NCBI GenBank assembly: GCA_049724395.1
Contig: JAUGWO010000102.1
Coordinates: 124,001-188,000 of the forward strand
Length of the DNA: 64,000 nt
Reading direction: 5' to 3'
Source of the DNA: Spongospora subterranea f. sp. subterranea
Lineage: Eukaryota; Endomyxa: Phytomyxea; Phytomyxea; Plasmodiophorida
Within the stretch, counting starts at the first letter, position 1. Every line of letters begins with the position of its first letter. The position numbers were made by a program, and so were the translations under genes. The notes under the pieces were generated by a model. That model was not told the DNA's origin, did no database searches, and was given only the letters and a program-made list of their open reading frames with translations. Positions 1 to 10,582 of the stretch are shown here, in pieces.

Positions 1-453
1 TAATCTAAAGTTTACTGCTGTACGTTTTTTAAGCGGTTTGTTGGGAACCAGAGCGTTCTCCATCAAGCAAATCTGGCACGAAGAAGTCATCGTTTAGAAA
101 ACTGTCTTGCGAGAGCTCATGAACAAGGGCTCAGATTCATTGACGTGTTCAAAGACTGGAGAGAACGCGACCAACGAATATACGAACTGGGTCAGTAGAT
201 ATTCCATAGTTTTCGATCCATCGGTGACCAGCATCGCTTAGGAGTCAAAAGCTATCGAGCTTCGTGTTGGAGATTGTTCATCAATTCGATAGGGCTTACT
301 GAACAGTCCATACAAGAGCGTTCCATTGCCGAACTTTGTCAGGCATACGCCAATCTAGGAGGTCACCTGCCTAGTCTCGAGCCTGTTGGAGAACAATCGT
401 TGAGGCAAATGCTGTGGCGGTTTTTAATGTATGCTTCCCCACTTCCCAGCTAG
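1..453 (+). CDS. 3' end of an unidentified helical protein (partial)
   Basis: This is the 3' part of a gene that begins upstream of the window. An open frame runs from about base 4 to base 190. A 51-nt GT-AG intron (191-241) follows, and a second exon continues in frame to a TAG stop at 451-453. The peptide is charged and probably helical, with segments such as NCLARAHEQGLRF and DWRERDQRIYELG. It ends with a leucine- and glutamine-rich tail. The clean splice join and the open frame on both sides support real coding. I do not recognise the family and assign no function. Confidence 0.55.
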
Positions 454-527
454 ACAATACACATCCCCAACGTTATATATGAATAAAAAAATCGGTTGAG
501 CATCTATCAACCCGAAAGTCTTAACAA

Positions 528-1006
528 CTATAAACAGTTGTATTTTTTATTTGATCCTCGAGAAAGCTCTATAGGATATTTGATACCATTCTTTTTTATC
601 TTGTCAAGAACCGCTTCAGAAAGATCAATATTGCAACGATCTGCGAGGCGGACTAAATACAATAGTACGTCAGATAATTCTTCTCCCAAATGCACTTTTT
701 CTTCAGCAGAAAATTCTGAACAGAGAGTCAATTGCGTCCTCAAAAGCTTCGATGCACTAACCGGGAAGGCCAACCTGACATTCGCCTTTCCACTGGAATA
801 CTTCAGACAGCTCGCCTACTTCGCCAACCTGCAGGTTTTGTAAACTGAATGACTACCGGTAGTAGTGCGACTTACAAGAGCTAGCATTCATTCCTTGGCG
901 TATGAAACTTTTCCCAATCTCGGTCGGAAGCAAATTGAGCCATGTCATTCCGAATATTTTCTAGCGATAAAGCCGACCAAGCCACATGATTATTGTTCTG
1001 CGGCAT
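528..1006 (-). CDS. DCTPP1: dCTP pyrophosphatase 1 (MazG-like all-alpha NTPase)
   Basis: This enzyme hydrolyses dCTP and modified dCTPs to the monophosphate and so cleans the nucleotide pool. Three exons can be read: 876-1006, 762-828 and 528-715, with introns of 47 and 46 nt. The family motifs are clear: DWEKFHTPRN in exon 1, VGEVGELSEVFQWKGE with the metal-binding ExxE in exon 2, and EELSDVLLYLVRLAD with ExxD in exon 3. The tail is shorter than in human DCTPP1. One odd point is that the last codons of exon 1 (MLAL before VGEVGE) lie in a different frame from PRN, so about one base is missing near 886-891. That is either a sequencing indel or a damaged gene. The start is the ATG at 1006 before PQNNNH. 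Confidence 0.85.
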
Positions 1007-1443
1007 GACGGGATAATGACGTTTCAAAATTGTGGACAGTATTACGCGCGACGCACCATCCATGGGGGGTACATTACATTTCAGTGAAGGGTATTGTACA
1101 TCCGACCAAGGATTACGGTAATCGCTGCTGGCTAGCGTACCCGGTGGAAAACCGGGATTGCTAAATGCTCTGGCATATAGGAGTACCAAGCATACCGTTT
1201 ACCATACCCGCTGTGCTGCAACTCGTTTCGCGATTGGAAAATGTTTGATTTCGCTATAACGCAGTTTTGGCTTTGTTAGGGTTTCTTTGTTTTTTCTTAA
1301 TTCTTCATGCTTTAGGGGGGGTCAGGTGTAGTTTTTACCGGCTACAAACAAGGCAAAGCTACACAACTGAACTGACTCTAATATGTTTCCGAATATCTCT
1401 CAGCAATAATTCGCAGGATAGAACAATATCACTTCATTTAAAA

Positions 1444-2038
1444 TTACAGATCTCGTTCTTCTAAGGAGGTATTTGGAGCGACCTTCTCAGAGAGAAATGT
1501 ACTAATATCATCAACGGACCATGATTCAGCAGGAATTTTTTCAACTTCACCTGTATTCGTGGTCACTTCAATAAACATGCTGAATCCCCGTACATCCTAT
1601 GTAAAAAATCACTTTCTTGATATGATCATGTCATCAACAATGCTGAGATGAGATCACATACACGAATTTTAACACTTGGAAACTTCTTAGGGATTGACTG
1701 TACGAACGTGGCTAGTTCAGGATTGGATCTGAATCTACACGAACAGTAGACAAACGAAGCCGACGTATACAGCGGCTGATCAACAACATCATCTGATGTA
1801 CAACAGGATAAACACTCTTTGACTATTGCCTCTCCATCAGGAACTTGTTTCAACAAATTACACGTACTGCATTTCAATAGGGATTCATCGAATCCTGTAA
1901 TCATTGAATTTCTTAAAGCAACACGATTCACAAGCCCATCTGACCATTTTCCGCACATTTCGTCACAGGACTTTCTTGCGAATTACTTTCGATAAAAATT
2001 ATCATGAAAAGAATCATAAAGACCTGCATTGTTGTCAT
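1444..2038 (-). CDS. SELENOF: SELENOF (Sep15)-like ER thioredoxin-fold protein, Cys form
   Basis: SELENOF is an ER-luminal protein linked to glycoprotein folding through UGGT. The first exon encodes a hydrophobic signal peptide (QVFMILFMIIFIES). A 50-nt intron then joins CAENG to FDESLLKCSTCNLL, which matches the cysteine-rich UGGT-binding part of SELENOF. The redox motif reads Y-C-S-C-R where animals have C-G-Sec-K, so a Cys replaces selenocysteine. A second intron joins KIR to DVRGFSMF. The tail has WSVDDISTFLSEK, like the family C-terminus, and ends at 1444-1446. I chose the ATG at 2038 because it opens the signal peptide; another in-frame ATG lies three codons on. The identification is strong and the Cys form is seen directly. 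Confidence 0.85.
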
Positions 2039-2212
2039 TGTTCGACAGTTTTGCTTGATATTGTTTTATCCAGAGCTATGGGCAATGGGAACTGGCGTCC
2101 CTGACTTGATCAAACGCCTGTCACCATCATACATATATACATTCAAGTGACTCAAACAGTCTCATGCGCTTTTCTGGTTGGCGCGGCCACGTCCAATTCC
2201 AACATGGTCAAT

Positions 2213-2758
2213 GCCGATGGGCGATTCGTTATCAGTACTAAAGCTAACCTAGCCGAATCTTCCCTACATTTACTGCCGTGTTCGATTGAATACGATGGAC
2301 TAGCGAACATAAAGTTGCGTCATTTTACTACTAACGCTCAACTTCTAACGGCTGCTTCGCATTTAGGCAGTTTTTTCATCCTTCTGACAGAGAGGATGGT
2401 TTGAAAACCGCCTGCTTCCGAGGAAGACAGATAACTGGAACCAATCTACAACTGAGTAATGATTCTATGGGTGTATGTTTTGAATCAGATCGAATGAACA
2501 CGGAATGGAAGGTTAATTTAATCAAAATCCATAACAGCTGAGATTCACCACATTTATAGGCGAAAAGCCAGTTTCACAGTATTACAGTTTGGAGCCCAGA
2601 TGATAGCATCAAGGAAGCGCAACATTTCCCGACATCTGTGCCATTATGGCTCAGAATTTCAAAAGCAGTGAGTTTATGAGTTCAAAAGTAAGATTTCTCT
2701 CACTTTTTTGCAGATACACGACCCTAATGAAGCAATTTCTAGAGCAAATATCCAATAA
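2213..2758 (+). CDS. RNASEH2C: Ribonuclease H2 subunit C
   Basis: This is the non-catalytic subunit of the RNase H2 trimer, which removes ribonucleotides and R-loops from DNA in the nucleus. The family signature SSLHLLPCSIEYDG is in exon 1. After an intron of about 80 nt that contains TACTAAC, exon 2 gives CFRGRQITG, matching the conserved FRGR segment. Exon 3 gives SQFHSITVWSPDD, matching the family F-x-L-W region. A last intron opening with gtgagt leads to a short tail ending in TAA at 2756-2758. The start is the ATG at 2213; upstream coding cannot be excluded. SRP19 begins 134 bp downstream on the same strand. Confidence 0.8.
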
Positions 2759-2891
2759 AATTAGCTGGGAAATAAATACCTACAGTATTGAAGGCCTCAT
2801 CAGTCATCAGTGTCAGGCACGTTGGCTGCGCCGTCGTAACGACGGAGTATTTCGTGATATTCTGATCATTGCTCTTTGAAGCGGCGAACCG

Positions 2892-3391
2892 ATGCAAGAC
2901 GTTAGTCGATGGAACATCATATATCCCATTTACATGGACAGTACAAAAAAGATCGCTGAAGGCCGCAAAATTCCTCTTTCGAAAGCCGTCTCCAAGCCAA
3001 CTCTTCACGAATGCATCCAACTCTGTAAATTCCTAAAGCTGCCACATCAAGTAGAAGTACGACCTCCCAGTTTAATGTCTCATATTTTTTTCACCTTGTT
3101 TTCGCTGTAGAGTAAGTGTTATTCCCGAGATTTTTTCCAAGTTGGTCGGCTCCGTGTTTGTCTTAAAAACGAAGATGGTTCTCCGATTCTTCCTGAATTT
3201 CCGAAGAGTATTATTGTCTTCGTCAATATTCGAGCGACTTATGGTGTATTTTAGGGCAAGATTTACTTATTGAAATGGCATCAAAAATCCCTAAATTAAA
3301 GTCTCGTCTTGAGTCTGCTGTTGCACCAGTAGAGACACAAGTGGCAACAAAAGCAAAAAAAGGCAAAAAAGGAAGAAAAGCGAAAAAATAA
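2892..3391 (+). CDS. SRP19: Signal recognition particle 19 kDa protein
   Basis: SRP19 binds helices 6 and 8 of SRP RNA and promotes SRP54 loading during ER targeting. Exon 1 has IIYPIYMDSTKKIAEGRKIP and LSKAV, nearly the textbook SRP19 start. A 55-nt intron leads to YSRDFFQVGRLRVCLKNEDG. A second intron ends at a clean acceptor before QDLLIEM. The tail is the lysine-rich GKKGRKAKK expected of SRP19, with TAA at 3389-3391. The length, about 140 residues, is normal for the family. RNASEH2C ends just upstream on the same strand. Confidence 0.93.
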
Positions 3392-3486
3392 ACGCTACAT
3401 GGTTTTGTGGAGTGTCTGAACCAATTAATCAAATGGGTAGTATGATGACCTTTTTTAATCTTGCTTCAGGTTTTATTGCTGGACAA

Positions 3487-4923
3487 TTAAATTGGCTCTT
3501 GGTACTGAACACATTTACATAGCTGGGGTGCAATGACACGTCGTATTTGGCAGATTGAGTCCAAATCGAGGCTACACGATGCTATATCTAAATGTTGTAA
3601 TTTTGGAGCAAGTCCTTCCGGATGAGGACGTTTCGACAAAGTCAATTTCTGGGCAGTTAATCTCACATCCTTCAGGGTTAATCGGATGAGGTTTGCAAAG
3701 TGGCCACAACTTGATAAGGGTGTCGATACATCGGGGAACTCCATGATTCGACCAAACGCGATATGTAAATCTTCTAAATATCGGCATCCTTTCAATATTT
3801 GCTCGAAAAACAAGATCGCCTTCTCTTTTATCGAGATTGGCCAGCCTCTTCTTTCAGAAGATGATTTCAATCCTGAATCAAATCCTCTAATATGTAGCTT
3901 CTTCAGTCTCACGAAGGGACGCAATGGTTGTAGTGTCTCGTCTAGGTGTATGATTGGAACCAACAATTCTTCTAGTTCCGGTATCCAGCCTGCCGATACG
4001 GCAGAATGCATCAGACGACAAGTTGTGATGACGATGGTTATCTTGGCACTATTTCAAAAAATCAATCACCTGTGGAAAGCTATGGTCTCCATACCCACAA
4101 TTTCAAACTTGCGAAGCAAAATCGTTGCGTTGAAGCAACCGCGAGCTTCCCGAAGACTATCTCGAATCCATTGCAGATGCATTTGGGAGAATGTTCTTGT
4201 CCTTGTTATTTGAGACGGTATCGTGAGAGACTCAAGATCAGGCGAGCGCTGCATGATTTTTGTCAGGCCTTCCATTGGGGCACGTTTTCCACTACATGTT
4301 TCAGTGAGGTGAAGGTGCTTCAATCGCCCGGCAGCTGCAGCTGTTGCCAGCACCGATGATGTAATCGATATTCCCGATAAATAAAGCTCTACCAGATTCG
4401 GGCAGAGCTTTAGTATTCGCTTCATAAAATCGTTTTTTGTCGATATCAAAAACCGCAGCTCCGCCTGCGTCCTAGAACCACCCAAACGAAGGGCAACAAC
4501 AGCATCACCAGGAGCAGCGAAAAGAGACAAACATCTACTTGCAATAGTAATCATAGACATTTGTCGTCGCAAAAAGGTTTTTGCCACACTCATTCCGAGA
4601 AAATCAAGCCGCGACCAATATTTCTTACACCTTGTCAACTGATTCCAGAATCTGCAAACTAAAGGGACGACGCAAATCCTTTCCTTGACCGAAATCATGT
4701 TGACAATGTGACACATAATATCAACGATTTGTGCTTCCCCATCTAGAACTTTTGGAATTGTACTGCTCCGCAAAACGACACGCTGCAATAACTTTTTTTC
4801 CAGGATCACCACAGCGGAATTTCGATCCAGTGCCTGCACAATCCTTCGTGCTTGCCCCATCTTGGCGAATGCTCGATTAGAGGTCGGCTTCATCGATACG
4901 CCATGCGTGTTCGCGTTCATCAT
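3487..4923 (-). CDS. F-box / leucine-rich-repeat protein
   Basis: This is probably a substrate receptor of an SCF ubiquitin ligase. Around residues 60-105 there is an F-box-like helix bundle (VVPLVCRFWNQLTRCKKYW). It is followed by leucine-rich repeats such as LKLCPNLVELYLSGISI, AGRLKHLHLTET and RYLEDLHIAFG. An intron of about 105 nt (3990-4094) joins KFEIVG to WIPELEELL in phase; the joined text reads as a continuous LRR. The ATG at 4923 gives the longest frame. Stop codons in the intron exclude simple read-through. The substrate is unknown, and the F-box call is by pattern only. Confidence 0.7.
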
Positions 4924-5293
4924 GACGTGGGGGAGGATGGAAGCGTGTAACAGGATACCTGGCTGGTAACGAGGATGCTGATCGGTAACTGGAGAGGGTC
5001 ACCTCCCTATGTAGTTACATGGAGATAACTGACGCCAACCTGAGTGCAATACATATAATGAAGTACGTGCAGACAAAGAAGCGTTCTGAATATTTTGACA
5101 ATTTCCAGCGCGATTAACAAAATTGGAATAACCCGATTACAGGATGACTGGACTACAAAAGCTTGTTAGACGCAAGCATGGACCAATGGCGGCAATTAGA
5201 TGAAACGATTCAAATAGGGAGTAACACCGAAACCCTTGTAGATATCCAGTCACAGTGGTTATCCAGTAAAAACAAAGGAGAACGACGGCCGGT
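4924..5293. other. Intergenic spacer between divergent F-box and RAB28 genes
   Basis: This 370-bp stretch lies between two divergently transcribed genes and must hold both 5' ends. I see no conserved coding frame, RNA gene or repeat in it. Confidence 0.4.
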
Positions 5294-6125
5294 ATGCCTT
5301 CAGAGAGCAGCTCTTCTGGAGACGAATCCGAGGTTCAACTCCAATACAAAGTAGTGGTATTAGGGGATGGAGCTGTGGGAAAAACCTCGGTTTGCCGACG
5401 CTTTACTGATGATAATTTCGCCAACTCCTATAAACAAACAGTGGGATTGGATTTCTTCATAAAGCAGGTGATTTTGGGTAGGCAACTCTAAACATCAGAG
5501 ATAATGCCGATCAACGTTGAAAATAGGGTCGGTTACTGTGGCGCTTCAGATATGGGATATCGGTGGCCAATCAATCGGCAGCGAAATGATCAAAACCTAT
5601 ATATTTGGTGCACATGCAGTTGTCTTTGTTTTCGATATATCCAATTTGGAATCGTTTCAAAACCTAGAAGATTGGATGGGAATTGTCAAAGAAACATTTG
5701 GTGCCGCTGTTCCACATCTGTATCTCGTCGCAAATAAGCGTAATATCAAACATGTCCTCGTAATACATCTGGTCCCTCATCAGTCCTTGCAGAGGATCTT
5801 ATTCATTTGAAAGTCGTCAAACCTCGTGCCCAAGCAGCATTTGCAGAGGCTAACAATATGAACGTCTCGGAGGTGTCTGCAAAATCAGGAGACCAAATCA
5901 ATACTTGTTTCACAAAGATAGCAGCTGATTTGGCAGGGGTCAAGCTTAGCAAACACCAGATGGAAACAGCAACGGTATTCCAAACTACGAGCAGATCTGA
6001 ATACGTTATAATACTATATCCTATAGAAAGTGGTTAAAGCGGAGATCATCAACTATCAACAAAACGATCCTGATGAAAAACCGGTACAGCTGGAAGCTGG
6101 CAAAGGTCGATGCAATATTCAATAG
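5294..6125 (+). CDS. RAB28: Rab28 small GTPase
   Basis: RAB28 is an atypical Rab that moves with intraflagellar transport and is handled by the BBSome in ciliated cells. The P-loop GDGAVGKTS, the switch region QTVGLDFF, the G3 box as WDIGGQ (the Rab28 form of WDTAGQ), NKQD and SAKSGD can all be read once three introns of about 45-60 nt are removed. The second splice is needed to create NKQD. The protein ends C-N-I-Q, a CaaX box like the human CAVQ, which predicts farnesylation rather than the usual double geranylgeranyl tail. The start is ATG 5294, after which a short acidic-serine leader precedes the G domain. Stop at 6123-6125. Confidence 0.95.
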
Positions 6126-6162
6126 ATTAGTATATTTGTAAACTTTATACACCTAATAAACT

Positions 6163-6371
6163 TCATTCTACGAATTTTTCTTCCAATTGCTGACCTCGGT
6201 TAACGTCTGATTCGCTAAGAGAACTGTTCAAATACCGAAGGCTAGTGGCATCTGCGAAATCAAGAACTAAACTGCTGCGCGCATCAGATATTCTGTCACC
6301 AGTGATCGGGACGAGAAAGGCGTCAAAATCTCTCATAACAGCCATAACACGGTTTGAAAACTCATTAGCCG
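6163..6371 (-). CDS. Possible coding exon of unknown gene, arm A of an inverted duplication
   Basis: An open frame reads NRVMAVMRDFDAF, then LVPITGDRISDARSSLVLDF, and stops at 6163. A candidate acceptor (caag) lies just before GCTAATGAG. I do not recognise the family. The same peptide, altered, is encoded on the opposite strand in arm B (6521-6696), where the VPITGDRISDARSSL core is kept. That suggests this frame was under selection before duplication. No upstream exon is obvious. Confidence 0.35.
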
Positions 6372-6696
6372 CTTGGCCAGTTTATCTTTGGAAATTGAAT
6401 TTGAGTTGACAGAAGCAGAACTCGTACGGGATACTCTGTTGAATATTCGGCGATGTCGTTTGCCTTATTTTGAAGAGAATTTTCTGATAGTTGCAAAGGA
6501 CAAGTAACTGGAAGGCGATCTCAACTCAAATTCAAAAATCTGCCAAAAATAAACTCGGCAAGCGGCTAATGACTTTCCAAACCGTGTTATGGCTGTGTTG
6601 GGAAATTTCAACGCCCATTTAGTCCCGATCACTGGTGACAGAATATCTGATGCGCGCAGCAGTTTACAGTACAGTAGTTCTTGATTTCGCCAACGA
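6250..6696. repeat. Inverted duplication, arms about 165 bp with 108-bp spacer
   Basis: Bases 6250-6412, reverse-complemented, match 6521-6696 with scattered mismatches and one roughly 10-bp insertion in the second arm. The best-matching core covers the segment encoding PITGDRISDARSS. The spacer (6413-6520) holds a plus-strand frame reading LVRDTLLNIRRCRLPYFEEN and an open frame on the minus strand; neither is recognised. The arms could fold as a hairpin. Confidence 0.75.
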
Positions 6697-6834
6697 CACT
6701 ACGAGACACTATGTAGCCCACGGAGTTTTGTATTCGCGACCTGTTGGGTGTTGGTGTCGGCATTGTATGTTGATTATTGCCGATTTGTACTATCAAGGAA
6801 GTTGTGCTATTTTCAGTCATTGCAGAACTGGACG

Positions 6835-9281
6835 ATGGCGGGTCGATCCATATCAGTCGCGGCCACCAACGCTATGAGATCGCGGTTGGGTATGGATCCC
6901 ATTGAGGATCAATCGGAAGATGCCCATGAACGGGCTGCAGTGGATGCCGCCAAGGAACTGAATGCTGCGAAACAGGAGCAGGAGGACATCAAACAAGCCG
7001 CCATGAGAGTGTTAGCACATAAAGAAACACGGCTGTACAATGAAGCTATCAAGGGAAAGACTATATCTGAACTGCATGAAGATATAGGATCATCTTCTGC
7101 CACTGATTGGATCAGTTCCTTAAAAGCAAAGGTCTGCAATTTTGAGGTTAACTCTAATCTTATATTAACTCTCACGCAAACCAGGGACCTCCTAAAGCCC
7201 CAGAATTGCCTAAAAAAAGGACATTTTCGCAAACAACCGGCGCTGGAGCAGATTTGCGAATTAGGCACGATGCTGATGAATTTAACGAAAGGAGAAACTG
7301 TTATTCTGACGCTAAAAGACCGCCGAATAGGTATATTTATGAGTGAACACGCTTCATGTTTTGATGTGCTCATTAGGCGATGAGGATGGCGACGCCGATG
7401 ATGATGAGCTTGAAAACCTGGATATCGTCAAGGATAAAATTGTTCAAAGAAACCTTGATAGAAAGGCCAAAAGACTGAGGTCTGAGAATGAGGAAACCGG
7501 GGAAATACATGTTTTGGAAAAATACGATGAAATCAAAGACGAACTTGATGCTAAAAAGGGTGGTATGGTACTAACAAGCTCTGGTACGTTGTATACTGCA
7601 TGCAGTGTTATAAATTGTTTACAACATTTTTAGGCAGCGTGATTGACAAAGCCGCTTCTATTCGTGCCAAGTTGGCCGGATCATTGGCGACAAATAAGAT
7701 CAGGTACGATTTCGGATCAAGTAGTAGTCGGCCTGCATCGAATGATTTCTACTCGAAGGAAGAACTTGCTACTTCCAAGAAGAGCACTTTAGCTCGTAAA
7801 ATCAGAAAGAAGGTTAAAGCTCCCAGGACTGATCATGTACGTACCGTTATCCTTTTTCTCTACACCAGAAGTAAATTTTGCCCAATATAGGCGAGTATCG
7901 ACTCTGGTAGCATCAGTGCTGATCATGGAAGCCGTGAAACATCAAAGACGACGGTTAAAGCTAGAATTGCAGCGGCTAATTTAGAAATGAAGCTGAAACG
8001 AGAGAAATTTGAGGTCATTGCTACGTATTTATATCGCTACTGTGAAAACTTAATTCGGCACTTTAGAGAGCGATTGCGAAATCCGATTCAAAGTCGCATA
8101 CATTGTTAGATAGTGCCACGTACGTTCCTGAAGACGCCGATGAAGGTTTGGTCTTGCAAGAAACTCTTGCAAGAGCCAACCGGTCAGCGCAACGGAACCG
8201 GCAACTTGAAAAGCAAGTACATGATCAAACTGTACAATCCAAGTTGCCGACCGCCAAAATTTCCGCTGCTGTCATCACGGAAAGGTATTTTCGCAGATTA
8301 GGGCGTAACTAAGTAAAATAACCATCTCTTTTAGTGATAACGATGGCATTATATTCTCTGCTGCCTCAGATTTTATGATCAATGTTCGAGCTAATGCTCA
8401 AGAAGCCAGGCAACCTACCGCGGTCAAAGCCGAGGTCATTGTCCCGACAGTGGAACCGGCAGAAGAAGTCACTGAATCATCTGATGAAGATGCGATGGAT
8501 ATCGATGGCATTGATCGCGGTCCACAGGCATCTGTCAAACAAGAAGAGAGTAGTGAACCATCAGACGAAGAAGTAATAATCATTCAGTCAAATTTGAACG
8601 CTGTTGCATGTTTATGTATATCCAATGTCATAGGATTTAACTTTCATGAAAGATGTTTCCAGCGTTGACGGTGGTATTAGTGGCGCTCTGCGTTTGATTC
8701 GTAGCCGTGGATTGGCAAATCCAAAAGCTCTCCATCCACTGGTTGGAGGGCGGTCGAGGGACGGCCGTTCTGAAGAATATAAGGTGACATTTTCGTCATT
8801 TCTTGACTGATGAAACTGATTTACAGTTCAGGATCCTTTACCTCATGTTCGACTTGATCGTGTTGATGAGTTTGGTCGTTCGATGACACAAAAAGCTGCG
8901 TTTAGAGAGCTGTCTTATCGCTTTCATGGTCATCGTCCTGGTGCAAAAAAGAGAGAAAAGGTATTGAAAGAGCTTGGCCAACAATTGAAGCGCCAAGAAG
9001 CAATTAGTGGAAAGGCAGTCAGTAGCACTCAGCGGTTAAAGTACGTTGTTAAAACAATTCTTTTGGTCGCAACTTAAACCTATCACAGAGATGCAACGTC
9101 CAAGACTGGTCGACATTATGTTGTCATGGATTCAAAATCCGGTGCTTATGGTGGTGTCACCACCCAAAAGCTCTCGATTGATGTCGCCGAACCTGAATCG
9201 GTCGACGTTGGGGAAGAAGAGAGTAGAGCTTATGTTCATGGAAGTAAAAAAGTGGAATTTGCTCTTAACAAGGCTGAATAA
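6835..9281 (+). CDS. SART1: U4/U6.U5 tri-snRNP protein SART1/Snu66
   Basis: Snu66/SART1 is a scaffold of the U4/U6.U5 tri-snRNP in pre-mRNA splicing. At least nine exons can be joined. Early exons give MRSRLGMDP and DWISSLKAK. Then come GETVILTLKDRRI, a lysine/arginine-rich middle (STLARKIRKKVK), the IIFSAASDF segment, ISGALRLIRSRGLANPK, and the hallmark C-terminal block RLDRVDEFGRSMTQKAAFRE followed by LSYRFHG. The stop is at 9279-9281. All introns are 40-60 nt. One anomaly: between DADEFNE and GETVILTLKD one extra A sits near 7277-7282, so the conserved block is out of frame with the rest of its exon. This looks like an assembly error rather than biology. The start is ATG 6835. Confidence 0.9.
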
Positions 9282-9455
9282 AAAAAGCTGAATAAAAATA
9301 CTATATATCAAAGTTTTATTTATTCACAAATCTGGAGCAAACCCAATATTAATCAACCTAATATGATGATTCTGCACGGTGCAAGGTATGCAGAAACTAT
9401 GGTTAGCTATTAGTCGGAATTGATTGCAATCTTTGCAAGAACGTTTGTTTGAGCC

Positions 9456-9750
9456 TCATCGCAGAATGTGTACAGTTTTGACGAAACACTGGTGGAATCT
9501 TTTGAAACGTTGATTCGCTTTACTGAGCGCCTTATGATAGGAACTTCCAACATGATGAACAGAGTGACAGAATACAATCAGAACAATGCATCGGTACAAA
9601 ACTTTCTTCGCATTGGGGCAAATTACAGTTGCAGGTAGAGTGGGTTCCTTTGTTGGATAAAACCACATCAATCTGTATCATGATAGTACTAACAACTTCA
9701 TTCTTCTTGGCAATTCTGCAAACTAGAAGAGCCAAACCCTCGTTAGACAC
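9456..9750 (-). CDS. Possible small AN1-like zinc-finger protein
   Basis: A minus-strand frame carries CNLPQCEESF then HCSDCILSLC and SSC. The spacing C-x4-C-x10-C-x2-C-x4-C-x2-C resembles the first half of an AN1 zinc finger, with Cys where the family usually has His. A second frame just downstream (HKALSKANQRFKRFHQC) would supply the following basic part but is out of frame by one base, or lies after an unseen splice. No reliable start was found. This may be a real short gene or chance cysteines. Confidence 0.3.
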
Positions 9751-9860
9751 TTCATCTGCTGAAGTGGAGGTAGACCCCGCTTCCCATTTGTTTTTGTATG
9801 TTGCGGCATAAGAAGCAAATTCTCAACAGATACGAATAGCTATGCACTGAGATCTGGAAA

Positions 9861-10022
9861 GACACTTGTCGAGGAGGCACTTGTCGAGAAGACACTTGTC
9901 GAGTAGACACTTGTCGAGAAGACACTTGTCGAGAAGACACTTGTCGAGAAGACACTTGTCGAGAAGACACTTGTCGAGAAGACACTTGTCGAGAAGACAC
10001 TTGTCGAGAAGACACTTGTCGA
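9861..10022. repeat. 15-bp minisatellite, about 11 copies
   Basis: The unit GACACTTGTCGAGAA is repeated head to tail about 10.8 times, with a few substitutions in the first three copies and near-perfect copies after that. Because the period is a multiple of three, every frame repeats a five-residue peptide, for example RQVSS on the minus strand and RRHLS on the plus strand. No flanking gene clearly uses it as coding sequence. Confidence 0.95.
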
Positions 10023-10582
10023 AACACCTCAACGAAACATGGGCCTTTCCAATTCCAATGGCTCAGTTGGACCACATTGCGGATTATCTGCCTCGTTCTC
10101 CTTTGTGGTGGCGTCCACAGATGTCTCTTATCGTGAATAATTTGTTTTCAAAAGTTGCAGCAGCCCAACCTCATCAATTCTGACTTTGAACCATGACCCT
10201 GCTGTCATAATCAGTCATGCCAAGCCCAGTGTTATCGAACGCGATAGTGCTCAACTGAATCCAAGAAGTTTTGTGACTCGGCTGATTTCGTGAAGAATGC
10301 GTGTTAACTTTGAGTAAAGACCGCCTTGGTACATTATGGCAGTCATAAATTATCATTTTGATCCAACATCAACAGCCAAACGATGCTCATATTCGCTGTG
10401 GGGAAGGCGTCAAGTTAAATTCATCGCCCCCCTGTTCAACCATGGCATTGATTTTTACAGTACGGTTAACAAAATTATGGTGGGATATGGCTCAGCAGTA
10501 GGAAATTTGGTAATTTGGGCCCAAAGGTTCCTCTACTCATTCGGTGTGAGAAACCAAGCAGGGTATTTTATATTTTGAACGA
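10023..10582. other. Unassigned stretch between minisatellite and ATPase
   Basis: It contains short plus-strand frames (for example from 10336, MAVINYHFDPTSTAKRC) with no recognisable motif. I see no RNA gene. It probably includes the ATPase 3' flank. Confidence 0.3.

Noticed and set aside
2739-3020. A 93-codon minus-strand frame
   Set aside because: It overlaps the well-supported SRP19 exon on the plus strand.
4043-4074. A possible 21-nt intron in the F-box/LRR gene
   Set aside because: It fits the frame, but a donor at GGTATG upstream gives a 105-nt intron with a better LRR join (EIVG-WIPELEELL), in line with other introns of the window.
5330-5342. A tRNA B-box-like GGTTCAACTCC
   Set aside because: It lies inside the RAB28 coding exon and has no cloverleaf partner upstream.
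9861-10022. A CRISPR-like array
   Set aside because: The units are contiguous 15-bp copies without spacers, in a eukaryotic context.
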